Source: Pirellulales bacterium
GTDB lineage: Bacteria > Planctomycetota > Planctomycetia > Pirellulales > Lacipirellulaceae
Assembly: GCA_020849945.1 (NCBI GenBank)
Contig: JADZFK010000097.1
Span: 1-64,000, forward strand
Direction: 5' to 3'
DNA: 64,000 nt
The notes under the pieces are model-generated. The model was not told where the DNA came from. It saw only the letters and a program-made list of their open reading frames with translations, and did no database searches. Positions 43,532 through 52,237 of the stretch are shown piece after piece. The position numbers and the translations under genes are program-made. The first letter of the stretch is position 1, and each line of letters begins with the position of its first letter.

Positions 43532-45013
43532 GTGGGCGTGCTTCAACGCAACATAATACAGACTGCTTGGTGGGGCGCAACAGCCTTAGCAATGCTCTGC
43601 GGCCTTAGCGTTTCGGCAACCCCACCTGTCGTCGCGCAATCGACAGCAGGGCAGATTCTCGAACCGACGATTTGGCAGGGGCCGGAGATGGGTTCGTCCC
43701 AAGCCAGCGGGGTTATCGATCCGTCCGCGACTTCCAATTCCAATCGGTCGGGGTACGCGCCGATACACATGGCCGTTCAACCACCCCCGATCACGCCTCA
43801 GGCACTCGAAGTTTCACCACCCAACCCCGCTGCGATGCCCGACCGATCGCTACTCGAAGCGGGTTCGCTGCAGAGCGGCGGGTCTTCGCAACCACCGCAA
43901 GATGCGAGCATGTCAAGCTCGTCACTGATGTTGCCCGAGGATGAAGCGGCGGTCGTGCCTGGCCAGCGAGTGGGTGTGCGACCTTACGGTGGTGGCCACC
44001 CCACCGATTGGTCGTGGGGCTGTGGCGGCTCGCCTTACCAGAACGGCCCCGGCATGTGCGATGACTACCGCGTCGGCCCACGCTGGCATGTGACGGCCGA
44101 CGGTTTCATCATGTCGCGCGATGAAACCGATCTGACCGCGCTCTCCGATCAGATGATCGCCAACGACCCGACCGGCACAGCGGGCGATCCGCAACTGGAA
44201 AATTTCGATTACGGCCCCGGCGGTCGCATCACGTTCACCAGTCAGGTTCCGAGGTGCATTGGCTATCAGGTGCAGGCCGTATACGAAGGAATCATCGATT
44301 GGGACGCGGCCATCGTGTATCCCAAAACGTCGCCGGTAGCTGGCGCGGGGGCCACTTCCACCCAGCAGCGCAGCCTGCATTACACGTCCGACTTCAACTC
44401 GGCCGAACTGAATTGGCTCACTTCGTACAACGATAACTGGCACCCGTTCTTCGGTGTCCGCTACATCCAGGTGGCCGATCGACTCAACGACTTCCTGAAC
44501 CAAGAAACGCCGTCGCCCTTGGCCGGGGACCCGCCTCAAGGACCGTTCACCGTTACCGATACGAAAAACCTGTTTGATATTGATAACAACCTGATGGGAT
44601 TCCAAATGGGTATCTTGCGGCAATCCTGGTGTATCACGAGGCGATGGAGCATCGAAGGCTTTGCCAGTGGCGGCGTGTATTACAATAAGATCAATTACTT
44701 CAACAAGATGGGCACCTACACCACGCAACAAATTGCCGACGACACATCGACCGCCACGACCGATGAGTCTCGCACCGATTTTGCGGATACCGTCAACAAC
44801 GATGCCTCGGACCTTTCGGAAATTGCCTACGTGGGTGAAGCATCCATCACCGGCGTGTGCCAGCTCAACAAGTGCTGGGCCCTGCGCGGCGGCTACCAGG
44901 TACTATGGATCGACCATGTCCACCTTGCCGACGCCGCCTTCCTCGGCGACCCCGAACAAAGCGATAGCCTCCTCTTCCACGGCTGGCACGCAGGTATCGA
45001 ATGCAGGAGATAG
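43532..45013 (+). CDS. BBP7-type planctomycete outer membrane beta-barrel protein
   Basis: A 493-residue exported protein with GTG start 43532 (another GTG lies two codons in). ALAMLCGLSVSATPPVVAQ is the signal peptide. A low-complexity Pro/Ser/Gln region (to about residue 150) precedes a barrel-like part: WHVTADGFIMSRDET, DYGPGGRITFTSQVPRC, LNWLTSYNDNWHPFFGVRYIQV, FQMGILRQSWC and ALRGGYQVLWIDHVHLAD, with alternating hydrophobic strands typical of BBP7. Role is probably an outer-membrane or surface barrel; no ligand known. Monocistronic. Confidence 0.75.
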   Translation: MGVLQRNIIQTAWWGATALAMLCGLSVSATPPVVAQSTAGQILEPTIWQGPEMGSSQASGVIDPSATSNSNRSGYAPIHMAVQPPPITPQALEVSPPNPAAMPDRSLLEAGSLQSGGSSQPPQDASMSSSSLMLPEDEAAVVPGQRVGVRPYGGGHPTDWSWGCGGSPYQNGPGMCDDYRVGPRWHVTADGFIMSRDETDLTALSDQMIANDPTGTAGDPQLENFDYGPGGRITFTSQVPRCIGYQVQAVYEGIIDWDAAIVYPKTSPVAGAGATSTQQRSLHYTSDFNSAELNWLTSYNDNWHPFFGVRYIQVADRLNDFLNQETPSPLAGDPPQGPFTVTDTKNLFDIDNNLMGFQMGILRQSWCITRRWSIEGFASGGVYYNKINYFNKMGTYTTQQIADDTSTATTDESRTDFADTVNNDASDLSEIAYVGEASITGVCQLNKCWALRGGYQVLWIDHVHLADAAFLGDPEQSDSLLFHGWHAGIECRR

Positions 45014-45332
45014 CATGGCTGGCATGGCTCTTGGTGAAGGCGGCCGGCGAACGATTGGATAGAGTTCGGATCCAGCAGGGACAATCTGTCTTTCGCGTTG
45101 TGAAGCCCCCGGCTCCGAGCTTGTGATGAAATATCAATTCGAGTTAGCGGCGGCCGCAAGGCCGCTGTTATAACCGTCTATTTCCACCACTTGTTTCCAC
45201 CACTTGTGCCGATACCGGTTGCCTACTTTTCAAAAAGTTTCAGCCTCGCTGCCAGAGGCTGAGCCATATTCACTTGAGAATAACCGACCGGGCTGTCGGT
45301 TTCCGAACGTCTCCCGCGGCTTATTGGGAGTG
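45014..45332. other. Convergent intergenic region with a hairpin
   Basis: gcggccgcaaggccgc (45150-45165) forms a perfect 6-bp stem with a GNRA-type gcaa loop, possible terminator without U-run. A 13-bp direct repeat tttccaccacttg occurs twice at 45181-45206. No gene. Confidence 0.5.
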
Positions 45333-46754
45333 CTACGCCCGTGCGTCTGCCAGTCGTCGCGGGTCGGTGCGTGCGATGATCTCGCTGATACCGGTTTGGT
45401 TGAATCCTTTGTAACCATCATTGCGTTCGAGGATTTCGAGGTGCGAGCCAACCGCTCCGTCGCGGCGAAAGCGGTCTGCTTCATCGGTGGAAATGCTCCC
45501 CTCGGCCACCAGTTGGTCGATACGCTTCGGGTCAACCCGCCACATTTCGCCTATTGTGAATGCCTGACGCAAGTAATCGAAGTCGGTGAAGGGTGCCATC
45601 GACGCCACGCCCGTGGCGGCAAGCTGGTCGCGGGCCGCCGCGAAATCGAATTGGCACTCCAAGTGATGCATGCCGGCTTGCAGAAAGGCCTCGCCATGCA
45701 GCGCGCACCACAGCCCCACGGTGCCAAGCTCTCGTCGCTCGGGCAACGTGCCGTGAGCGAAATCGCCGGCCACTTCCTCGGGTGAAAGGTCTACGTCGGC
45801 AAAGATCGTAATCCGCGCCTGCGGCTGTTCGAGCACTTGCGCGCCCCAACCGGCCTCGCGGCCGGCGTAGAACCGTTCGCGGCAGCGGAAGCCCATGAGC
45901 TCCAGCGTGGCGATCAAGTGTGGAAACGCCGCCCGGCTCGAGCGAAATGTGTGATGATCGTGATTCGCCCACCCCAACCCCAATTGGTTCTGTCGCCCGT
46001 ACTGCACTTGCCCTGCTTGGTTTCGCGCCATCCAGTACTCTCGCTCGGCAACAAAGAAAAGGTCGCAAGCCCAATCGGCGCCAATCTCGGCGATGGCCGC
46101 GCGAATCAACCGTTGGGCGTCGTCAAACCCGTTTTCTAGTGTTTCGAAGTGTCGCTCGCGGTGGCGAAATGCATCCAGGTGGCGCACCGCCGCGTCGAGT
46201 TGTTCGGCCGAGTGTTCCATTCCATCGAAGCCATCGTAGCCATGCCGTTCGACCAGTAGCAGCGCGACGCCGTGGCTAATGTCGAGCACCACCCGCCGAA
46301 ACATGCCGCCACGAGGCCCCACGATGGCCGCGGAATCGACCACCGGAAGATCGAGCACGGTCGGCAGCACGGCCAGCGCCGTTTCTGCCGCATCGCAACG
46401 AATCGCCACCGACTCGCAAGCTTCATCAACTTCTTCGACCAGGATCGGCGGAAACATCCCTTGCAAATGACGCAACACGGCACGACTGCGGGATCGGTCT
46501 CGTTCGTATCCGACCGACTCCAATTCATCCACCAACGCGCTCGACCGCGTCGCATCGAGCACGAGGTGATCGATCCAATCCACCATCCTCGTGCCTGTCA
46601 CCAGAAGCATCTGTTCGGAAAGCTGATGGAGGGGCAAGCTGCGCTCGATGAGCGAGTTGAGTGCTCGCTTAACCCACTTCGCGGCCAGCGGCTGAACCTG
46701 CCAGGCAAATCGGTTGTCTGAACTCGATCCAGAAGAGGGGGGGGTGGCAGCCAT
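45333..46754 (-). CDS. Conserved-looking protein of unknown function near lysine catabolism genes
   Basis: A 473-residue cytoplasmic protein, no signal or membrane helices. The N-terminal half is alpha-helical (RSSALVDELESVGYERDRSRSR). The C-terminal half has GWANHDHHTFRSSRAAFPHLI and FLQAGMHHLECQFDF, with ITIFADVDLSPEE and SHLEILERNDGYKGF, which look like metal-binding His/Glu strands of a vicinal-oxygen-chelate (glyoxalase-like) fold; this is an eye-level impression. It is divergent from the saccharopine/lysine dehydrogenase gene across 126 bases. 2-Oxoadipate dioxygenase/decarboxylases (HglS/DUF1338) share a VOC-like fold and the same pathway, so a related role is possible but unproven. 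Confidence 0.6.
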   Translation of the reverse strand: MAATPPSSGSSSDNRFAWQVQPLAAKWVKRALNSLIERSLPLHQLSEQMLLVTGTRMVDWIDHLVLDATRSSALVDELESVGYERDRSRSRAVLRHLQGMFPPILVEEVDEACESVAIRCDAAETALAVLPTVLDLPVVDSAAIVGPRGGMFRRVVLDISHGVALLLVERHGYDGFDGMEHSAEQLDAAVRHLDAFRHRERHFETLENGFDDAQRLIRAAIAEIGADWACDLFFVAEREYWMARNQAGQVQYGRQNQLGLGWANHDHHTFRSSRAAFPHLIATLELMGFRCRERFYAGREAGWGAQVLEQPQARITIFADVDLSPEEVAGDFAHGTLPERRELGTVGLWCALHGEAFLQAGMHHLECQFDFAAARDQLAATGVASMAPFTDFDYLRQAFTIGEMWRVDPKRIDQLVAEGSISTDEADRFRRDGAVGSHLEILERNDGYKGFNQTGISEIIARTDPRRLADARA

Positions 46755-46880
46755 GCGTAATGCCTCCGCGATGAACGGGTGCTGAATCTCGCGGCCATAT
46801 CAATTATACTGAGCGCGGGGCACTCCAGGCAGGAAAATCGAGTTGAATTCGGTTGGTTTAAAATCTTGGGAGTTGATCCG

Positions 46881-48008
46881 ATGCATCGTGTTTTGCTGTT
46901 GGGGGCGGGGAAAATTGGCCGCATGATCGCCAGGTTCCTCATGGACTCGGTCGATTACGATCTCCTCATCGGCGATGTGAACGAGTCGGCGATCGAGCGC
47001 ATCTCGAAGATGACCGGCGCGGCCGCCCGCCGCGTGGATGCCACGAACCCGGCCGATTTGGCGGCCGCCCTGCAGGGGCGAGATACCGTGCTTTCGGCGC
47101 TCAGTTTTCATCACAACGCCGCGGTGGCCAATGCCGCGCTCCATGCCGGGGCCAGTTACTTCGACCTCACCGAGGATGTTGCAACGAGCGATGCCGTCGC
47201 GGCGATTGCCGAGCACGCGGCCGAGGGGCAAGTCTTTATGCCGCAATGCGGGCTTGCCCCCGGGTTCATTTCCATCGTCGCCAACGATCTCATCAACTGG
47301 TTCGAGCGTGTGGAAACCGTCAAGATGCGAGTCGGCGCTTTGCCGCAGTTCCCCACGGGCGAGTTGAAATACAACCTCACCTGGTCTACCGACGGCCTCA
47401 TCAACGAATATTGCAACCCTTGCGAAGCCATCCACGAAGGGCGTCGCATCGACCTGCTGCCACTCGAAGGCCTTGAACAGTTTTCACTCGACGGCGTTCG
47501 CTACGAAGCTTTCAACACCAGCGGCGGCCTTGGCACCCTCTGCGATTCGCTCGCCGGAAAGGTCCGCGAACTCAACTATAAGACGGTCCGCTACATCGGC
47601 CATCGCAACCTCATGAAGGTCTTTGTCGATGAATTACGCCTTAGCGAACACCGCGAGCAGTTCAAGCAGCTTCTGGAGCGGGCGGTTCCCATCACGTTTC
47701 AAGACGTGGTTGTCACTTTCTGCACCGTCACCGGTTGGCGAAAAGGCCTGCTGGTGCAGAAAAGCGATGCCCGCAAAATCTATCACCAACAAATTGGCGG
47801 CGAAATATGGAGTGCAATCCAAATCACCACAGCCGCTGGCATCTGCGCGGTGCTCGACCTTCACGTTGCCGGCAAGTTGCCTCATCGCGGGCTTCTTATG
47901 CAAGAGCAGGTGGGTCTCGGCGACTTTTTGGCCAACCGATTCGGCAAATTCTACCAATCTCAAATGGCGACTCGGTTTAGCGCCGGCGTCGTTGGCGAGG
48001 AAGATTGA
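46881..48008 (+). CDS. Saccharopine/lysine dehydrogenase family oxidoreductase
   Basis: A 375-residue Rossmann enzyme. MHRVLLLGAGKIGRMIARFL is the NAD(P) fold, then DLTEDVATSDAV, QCGLAPGFISIVANDLI and FPTGELKYNLTWSTDGLINEYCNPCE are conserved in saccharopine dehydrogenase-like and lysine 6-dehydrogenase proteins. ATG 46881 has GGGAG about nine bases upstream. It is three bases from the ALDH7 gene (stop 48008, next ATG 48012), so the two are one operon: the aldehyde made from lysine would go directly to ALDH7. Whether the substrate is saccharopine or free lysine is open. Confidence 0.85.
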   Translation: MHRVLLLGAGKIGRMIARFLMDSVDYDLLIGDVNESAIERISKMTGAAARRVDATNPADLAAALQGRDTVLSALSFHHNAAVANAALHAGASYFDLTEDVATSDAVAAIAEHAAEGQVFMPQCGLAPGFISIVANDLINWFERVETVKMRVGALPQFPTGELKYNLTWSTDGLINEYCNPCEAIHEGRRIDLLPLEGLEQFSLDGVRYEAFNTSGGLGTLCDSLAGKVRELNYKTVRYIGHRNLMKVFVDELRLSEHREQFKQLLERAVPITFQDVVVTFCTVTGWRKGLLVQKSDARKIYHQQIGGEIWSAIQITTAAGICAVLDLHVAGKLPHRGLLMQEQVGLGDFLANRFGKFYQSQMATRFSAGVVGEED

Positions 48009-48011
48009 TTC

Positions 48012-49541
48012 ATGGATCGAACTCTAGAACGAGTATTGGACGGGCTCGGAGTGTCGGAAGCCCTCCGCAAACTTGTTTCGCTTACACCAAACGCAGGTGC
48101 GCCGGTTCTTTCGGTCCGCTCGCCGATCGACGGGAGTACTCTCGCCGACGTGCCATCGGCGTCGCCGCAAGAGGCGGAGCGCGAAATCGAGGCAGCCTCA
48201 GCCAACTTTTCCGCCTGGCGAGATACCCCGGCCCCGCGTCGCGGCGAATTGGTTCGTCGCGTGGGTCAAAGGCTGCGTGGGTGCCAGCAGGAACTGGCAA
48301 CCTTGGTCGCCTGGGAGTCCGGCAAAATCCTCTCCGAAGCTCGCGGCGAAGTTCAGGAAATGATCGATATCTGCGACTTCGCCGTCGGCCTCGGTCGGCA
48401 ATTGTACGGCAAGACGATCGCCAGCGAACGCCCCGCCCACAGGCTCACCGAACTGTGGCATCCGCTCGGGCCCATCGGCGTCATTTCCGCCTTCAACTTT
48501 CCCGTTGCCGTTTGGGCGTGGAACGCGATGATCGGCCTCGTTTGTGGTGACCCTATCGTTTGGAAACCCTCTGAAAAAACTCCGCTTAGCGCGATGGCTT
48601 GTCAGGCGATCATGGAAGCGACGATCGCCGAATGCGTTGCGCCCGCCGGCATTTCGCGCCTCGTCCTCGGCGGTCGAGAGGTCGGCCACGCACTCGCCGC
48701 CTCGCCCATGCTGCCGCTCATCTCGGCGACAGGCAGCGTGGCGATGGGCCGTGCCGTGGCCCAAACCGTCGCCGCCCGGCTTGGCCGATCGCTTCTCGAA
48801 CTCGGCGGCAACAATGGGATGATCGTCGCCCCCAGTGCCGATCTGAACCTGGCCATTCGATCGATCGTGTTTTCCGCCGTGGGCACCTGCGGCCAACGAT
48901 GCACGACACTCCGACGCCTGATCACGCACGAATCGATAGCCGACACCCTGCGCGATGGCATCCTGGCCGCCTTCGCCCAACTTCGGATGGGCGACCCCAC
49001 CGCGCCCGATACCCTCGTGGGGCCGCTCATCGACGAACAGGCTTTCACCGCGATGCAAACCGCGTTGGCGGCCGCTCAGCAGCAAGGTGGGATCGTCCAC
49101 GGTGGAAGCCGTGTGACCCAGGGCGTACCGGCAGGCGGATATTATGTGCAACCGGCCCTCGTCGAAATCGAACCCGAGGCCCCCATATTGCAGCAGGAAA
49201 CTTTCGCACCGATTCTCTATTTCATCCGTTACCGCGAGTTAGAGGATGCCATTCGTATCCACAATGCCGTGCCGCAAGGCCTTTCCTCGGCGATCCTGAC
49301 GCGCGAGCTGCTCGAAGCCGAACGCTTCGTTTCGCCCACCGGTTCGGATTGCGGGATTGTCAACGTGAACCTTGGCACGAGCGGTGCCGAAATCGGTGGT
49401 GCTTTTGGCGGAGAAAAAGAAACCGGTGGCGGCCGCGAGTCGGGCAGCGACGCCTGGAAAGCCTACATGCGTCGCGTCACCAGCACCGTCAACTACTCGA
49501 ACGACCTGCCGCTCGCCCAAGGCATTCGCTTCGAGGTGTGA
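48012..49541 (+). CDS. ALDH7-family aldehyde dehydrogenase (aminoadipate-semialdehyde type)
   Basis: A 509-residue NAD-dependent aldehyde dehydrogenase. WHPLGPIGVISAFNFPVAVW and NAMIGLVCGDPIVWKPSEKTPL form the cofactor site, LLELGGNNGMIVAP the catalytic Glu, and GTCGQRCTTLRRLI the catalytic Cys in the GQRC form typical of ALDH7A/antiquitin. VNVNLGTSGAEIGGAFGGEKETGGGRESGSDAWK is the conserved C-terminal. It would oxidise alpha-aminoadipate semialdehyde (from lysine) to aminoadipate. Strong cotranscription with the preceding dehydrogenase. Confidence 0.92.
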   Translation: MDRTLERVLDGLGVSEALRKLVSLTPNAGAPVLSVRSPIDGSTLADVPSASPQEAEREIEAASANFSAWRDTPAPRRGELVRRVGQRLRGCQQELATLVAWESGKILSEARGEVQEMIDICDFAVGLGRQLYGKTIASERPAHRLTELWHPLGPIGVISAFNFPVAVWAWNAMIGLVCGDPIVWKPSEKTPLSAMACQAIMEATIAECVAPAGISRLVLGGREVGHALAASPMLPLISATGSVAMGRAVAQTVAARLGRSLLELGGNNGMIVAPSADLNLAIRSIVFSAVGTCGQRCTTLRRLITHESIADTLRDGILAAFAQLRMGDPTAPDTLVGPLIDEQAFTAMQTALAAAQQQGGIVHGGSRVTQGVPAGGYYVQPALVEIEPEAPILQQETFAPILYFIRYRELEDAIRIHNAVPQGLSSAILTRELLEAERFVSPTGSDCGIVNVNLGTSGAEIGGAFGGEKETGGGRESGSDAWKAYMRRVTSTVNYSNDLPLAQGIRFEV

Positions 49542-49656
49542 GGCGAGCTAACGGAGGTGATCTGGGAATTCGCCGAGAATCGATTGGCAGCTGCCGGCGC
49601 AGGCGGCACGCGAACTAGCGATTGCAGTATCTGCTCTTCCGAGAACAGCCAGCCCA

Positions 49657-50814
49657 CTACGCCGCCAAGCGTCGCGGATTTGCCTGTTCGTTTGCGGTGG
49701 ATTCGAGCCGATCGGCGAAATCCTCGGCGGGACGGAGACTGTGGCGATTGCGAATGGCCTGGGCCGCGAGCTGGCCCATCCTCTGCCAGTCGTTTCGATG
49801 TTGCCAGGCGCGTTCCAGCACCTCGTCTAGTAGCTGCGCGGTGGCTGCCGGCGCGATGAATCCGTTTTGGCCGTCGTCGATAAGTTCGCCTGCCCGCCCC
49901 ACATTGGTTGTGATCGGCATGCGACCACAGAGCATGGCTTCGATCAAAGAAAGGGCGTTGCCCTCGGCACGGGAGGGAAGGAGCAGGGCGTGATGCTCGC
50001 TCCAAAGCTGGGCAATATTGTGCGAGACGCCGCCGTACGAAATCTGCCGATGCAAACCGTGGATATCGAGCATCCGCCGCAGTTGGTTGAGGTTCCCATG
50101 ATCGGCCCCCCACAGCGCGATGTGCAAAGGGCGAGTACGCCATTTGGGTTGCCGCATCACGCGCACGATCAGGTCTTGGCTTTTCGTGATGAAATGAACC
50201 CTTGCCACGCATGCCAGTTTCCAGGGGTGGGTGGCCTCGGGCCAGGCGGGCACCGCATCCGCGCTCACCGAAAATGGGTTGTCCACGATCTCGTAGCGTG
50301 GCAACTGCGCCGCCAGGTTCGATTCGATTGTTTCCCGATTCTCCTCGGAAACGAAATAGCATTGCCGCGCGTTCAGGTAGGCCGCGCGAAAGTCATCCAG
50401 CGAGCGGGGGTCGAGCCAGTGGTGCGGTCCGGCGGCCTGCAACACGATCGCATACGGTATCCCCATCGCCTGGCACGTGATGGCGATTTGCGGGTCGTCG
50501 GTATGACACGAAAACGAGATCACCACCAACTCGGGCCGCTGCTGCTGAAGCCACGAACGATACTTCAGCCGGGTTAGTTTCAGCTCTTGCAAGATGCGCG
50601 TGAGTGTTCGCCCCAACCGACGCCGCGATCGGTACACTGCCACCGCTCCACGATTCGCCAGTTCCTGAAGCGGAGTCGCAATCGTTGGCCACTTGATCGA
50701 ATTAAACGAAACCTGGTGCCCCCGCTCAAGCAGTACCGAGGCCGCACGACACCACAGTTCTTCGCTCCCTCCCCAAGGAAGCCCGGCCATCGTGGAAAAG
50801 AAAGCGATGCGCAT
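49657..50814 (-). CDS. GT4-family glycosyltransferase
   Basis: A 385-residue GT-B enzyme. MRIAFFSTMAGLPWGGSEELWC is the N-terminal fold, and LLLPSRAEGNALSLIEAMLCGRMPI with TTNVGRAGELIDDGQNGFI is the C-terminal nucleotide-sugar motif (E...E). ATG 50814 is preferred over GTG 50820. Two genes, GT4 and GT2, are on the minus strand at the start of the polysaccharide locus (gap 29 bases). It transfers a sugar in surface polysaccharide assembly; acceptor unknown. Confidence 0.88.
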   Translation of the reverse strand: MRIAFFSTMAGLPWGGSEELWCRAASVLLERGHQVSFNSIKWPTIATPLQELANRGAVAVYRSRRRLGRTLTRILQELKLTRLKYRSWLQQQRPELVVISFSCHTDDPQIAITCQAMGIPYAIVLQAAGPHHWLDPRSLDDFRAAYLNARQCYFVSEENRETIESNLAAQLPRYEIVDNPFSVSADAVPAWPEATHPWKLACVARVHFITKSQDLIVRVMRQPKWRTRPLHIALWGADHGNLNQLRRMLDIHGLHRQISYGGVSHNIAQLWSEHHALLLPSRAEGNALSLIEAMLCGRMPITTNVGRAGELIDDGQNGFIAPAATAQLLDEVLERAWQHRNDWQRMGQLAAQAIRNRHSLRPAEDFADRLESTANEQANPRRLAA

Positions 50815-50843
50815 TGTCACTTTACCAATCGGACAATAAGGGC

Positions 50844-51695
50844 TTAAGCCGCGTGTTTAGCGCGGTCGTCGGTGTCTGCCGTTTCTAGTCGCACCAACCC
50901 GTTTGCGCAACGAATCGGTCGTTCCCAAGCCAGCAAACGACCAACATTGGGGCCATCGTTCCAACGGGCCGGGCGCGAAGGCTCGGTCGGATGCCACAAG
51001 TGGAAACCATGCGTATAACCCAGCGACGAGACGATTCGCCGGCCAGCTCTTCGCAGTCGATAGGCCAGGTCGTCATCCTCGCAACCCCAGCCGACGTAGC
51101 TTTCATCGAAACCGTTGACGGCTTCGAGATCGACCCGCGAAATGCCGATGTTGTAACCGGTCAGTTTGGGTTTTGTCGTGTGTCGCATCAGTTGGTAGTA
51201 TTGCTCTTTGATTCGCTTTTCGAACAGCCGCCACCAATCGGCCCGGGGCACCCATTTGCGATAAGCGCCAGAATCGATCGCCGCAAGATCGATCCGGTCG
51301 GTAACCTCGCGCGAGAACCGAATGCAATCGCCCGCCCGAACCACGAGTGGCCTGCGAGCCAGCAGGTGCTTTTGCAGGTGGTCTTCCGGAAAGATGCAGT
51401 CGCTATCGCTAAACAAGAAGTAGGAAGCGGTGCTTGCCCGAACGCCCTCGTTACGGCACAACGCCACTCGAAAACCTTGATGCTCGTGCGTAAGGAATTT
51501 GACCGGGAAGCTTACCGTGCGGGCAAACTCGCGCACGATTTCCGGCGTTCGATCCCGGGAGCCGTCATCGGCGACAATCACCTCGAACCGGCCGTTCATG
51601 CCGCGTTGCAGCGCCAGCGATCGCAACGAGCGCACCAGGTGAGCCGGCCGGTGGTACGTGGTCAGAACAATTGCTAATTCAAGCTCGTTAGCCAT
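50844..51695 (-). CDS. GT2-family glycosyltransferase
   Basis: A 283-residue GT-A enzyme. LAIVLTTYHRPAHLVRSLRSLAL starts it, VIVADDGSRDRTPE binds nucleotide-sugar, and FLFSDSDCIFPEDHL is the DxD-like metal site. GWGCEDDDLAYRLRRAGRR matches the GT7-C/ChsA-type GWGxED motif seen in two-domain polysaccharide polymerases. ATG 51695 is chosen; an upstream in-frame ATG at 51716 and a longer ORF to 51773 exist but lack homology-like sequence. Works with the adjacent GT4. Confidence 0.88.
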   Translation of the reverse strand: MANELELAIVLTTYHRPAHLVRSLRSLALQRGMNGRFEVIVADDGSRDRTPEIVREFARTVSFPVKFLTHEHQGFRVALCRNEGVRASTASYFLFSDSDCIFPEDHLQKHLLARRPLVVRAGDCIRFSREVTDRIDLAAIDSGAYRKWVPRADWWRLFEKRIKEQYYQLMRHTTKPKLTGYNIGISRVDLEAVNGFDESYVGWGCEDDDLAYRLRRAGRRIVSSLGYTHGFHLWHPTEPSRPARWNDGPNVGRLLAWERPIRCANGLVRLETADTDDRAKHAA

Positions 51696-52237
51696 CACTT
51701 CGGTACCGCATTCCATTGCGTGCAAGCCCCGCAGAGAACCGCACCCATCTGCATTCGCATCCCAGCCAAGCAAATAGGTGCGTGGAGTCTACCTGAGATT
51801 CTTGTCAATCGGCAACACGAATCTCAATTGGAACGCTATTATTGAAAGGAGCCGTACTTTCCACGAAAAATAACACCTCGTGCGACAATCCGGCGCGCCA
51901 GCCATGCTAGCACCCTCGGTTGGTCCGACAAAAAGTGGATCTGGCCCCCGCAAGTTTTCTCAGTCGCTATTCCCCGAAATGCGCGGTAGTTCTAAGTTAA
52001 GCGCAGGCAACTGAGCAGCCTTAGATCGATGGATAGGAACAACCACCGGCGGTAGCCGATGGTTCAGGTTGGCGAGTTGCAATCGTCGGTTCACAATTAT
52101 ATCAACCGCCGACTTCCGTCGGCGGCTATCACCAACATGGCGCACGAATTGCCCGTTTGTTGATTTTCCATTCAGTTATTCCAGTCTGATGCCGCAGCTC
52201 GGTTACTGCGTCGCTACGCGGTCTTGCTTACTCAACC
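51696..52237. other. Divergent intergenic region in the polysaccharide locus
   Basis: Promoters for the GT2/GT4 pair (-) and DegT gene (+) must be here. A short hairpin ccgccgacttccgtcggcgg is at 52106-52125. No gene supported. Confidence 0.5.
52106..52125. repeat. Short perfect hairpin of the ccgccg..cggcgg family
   Basis: ccgccgac, loop ttcc, gtcggcgg. Related hairpins: 12537-12560 (gagccgccggtttccgctgg, cggc) and 20025-20047 (accgccgtcttccgccggcg, gct). Confidence 0.65.

Noticed and set aside
48599-49618. 339-codon ORF inside the ALDH7 gene
   Set aside because: Arg/Pro-rich frame; ALDH7 frame has GQRC catalytic cysteine and all motifs.
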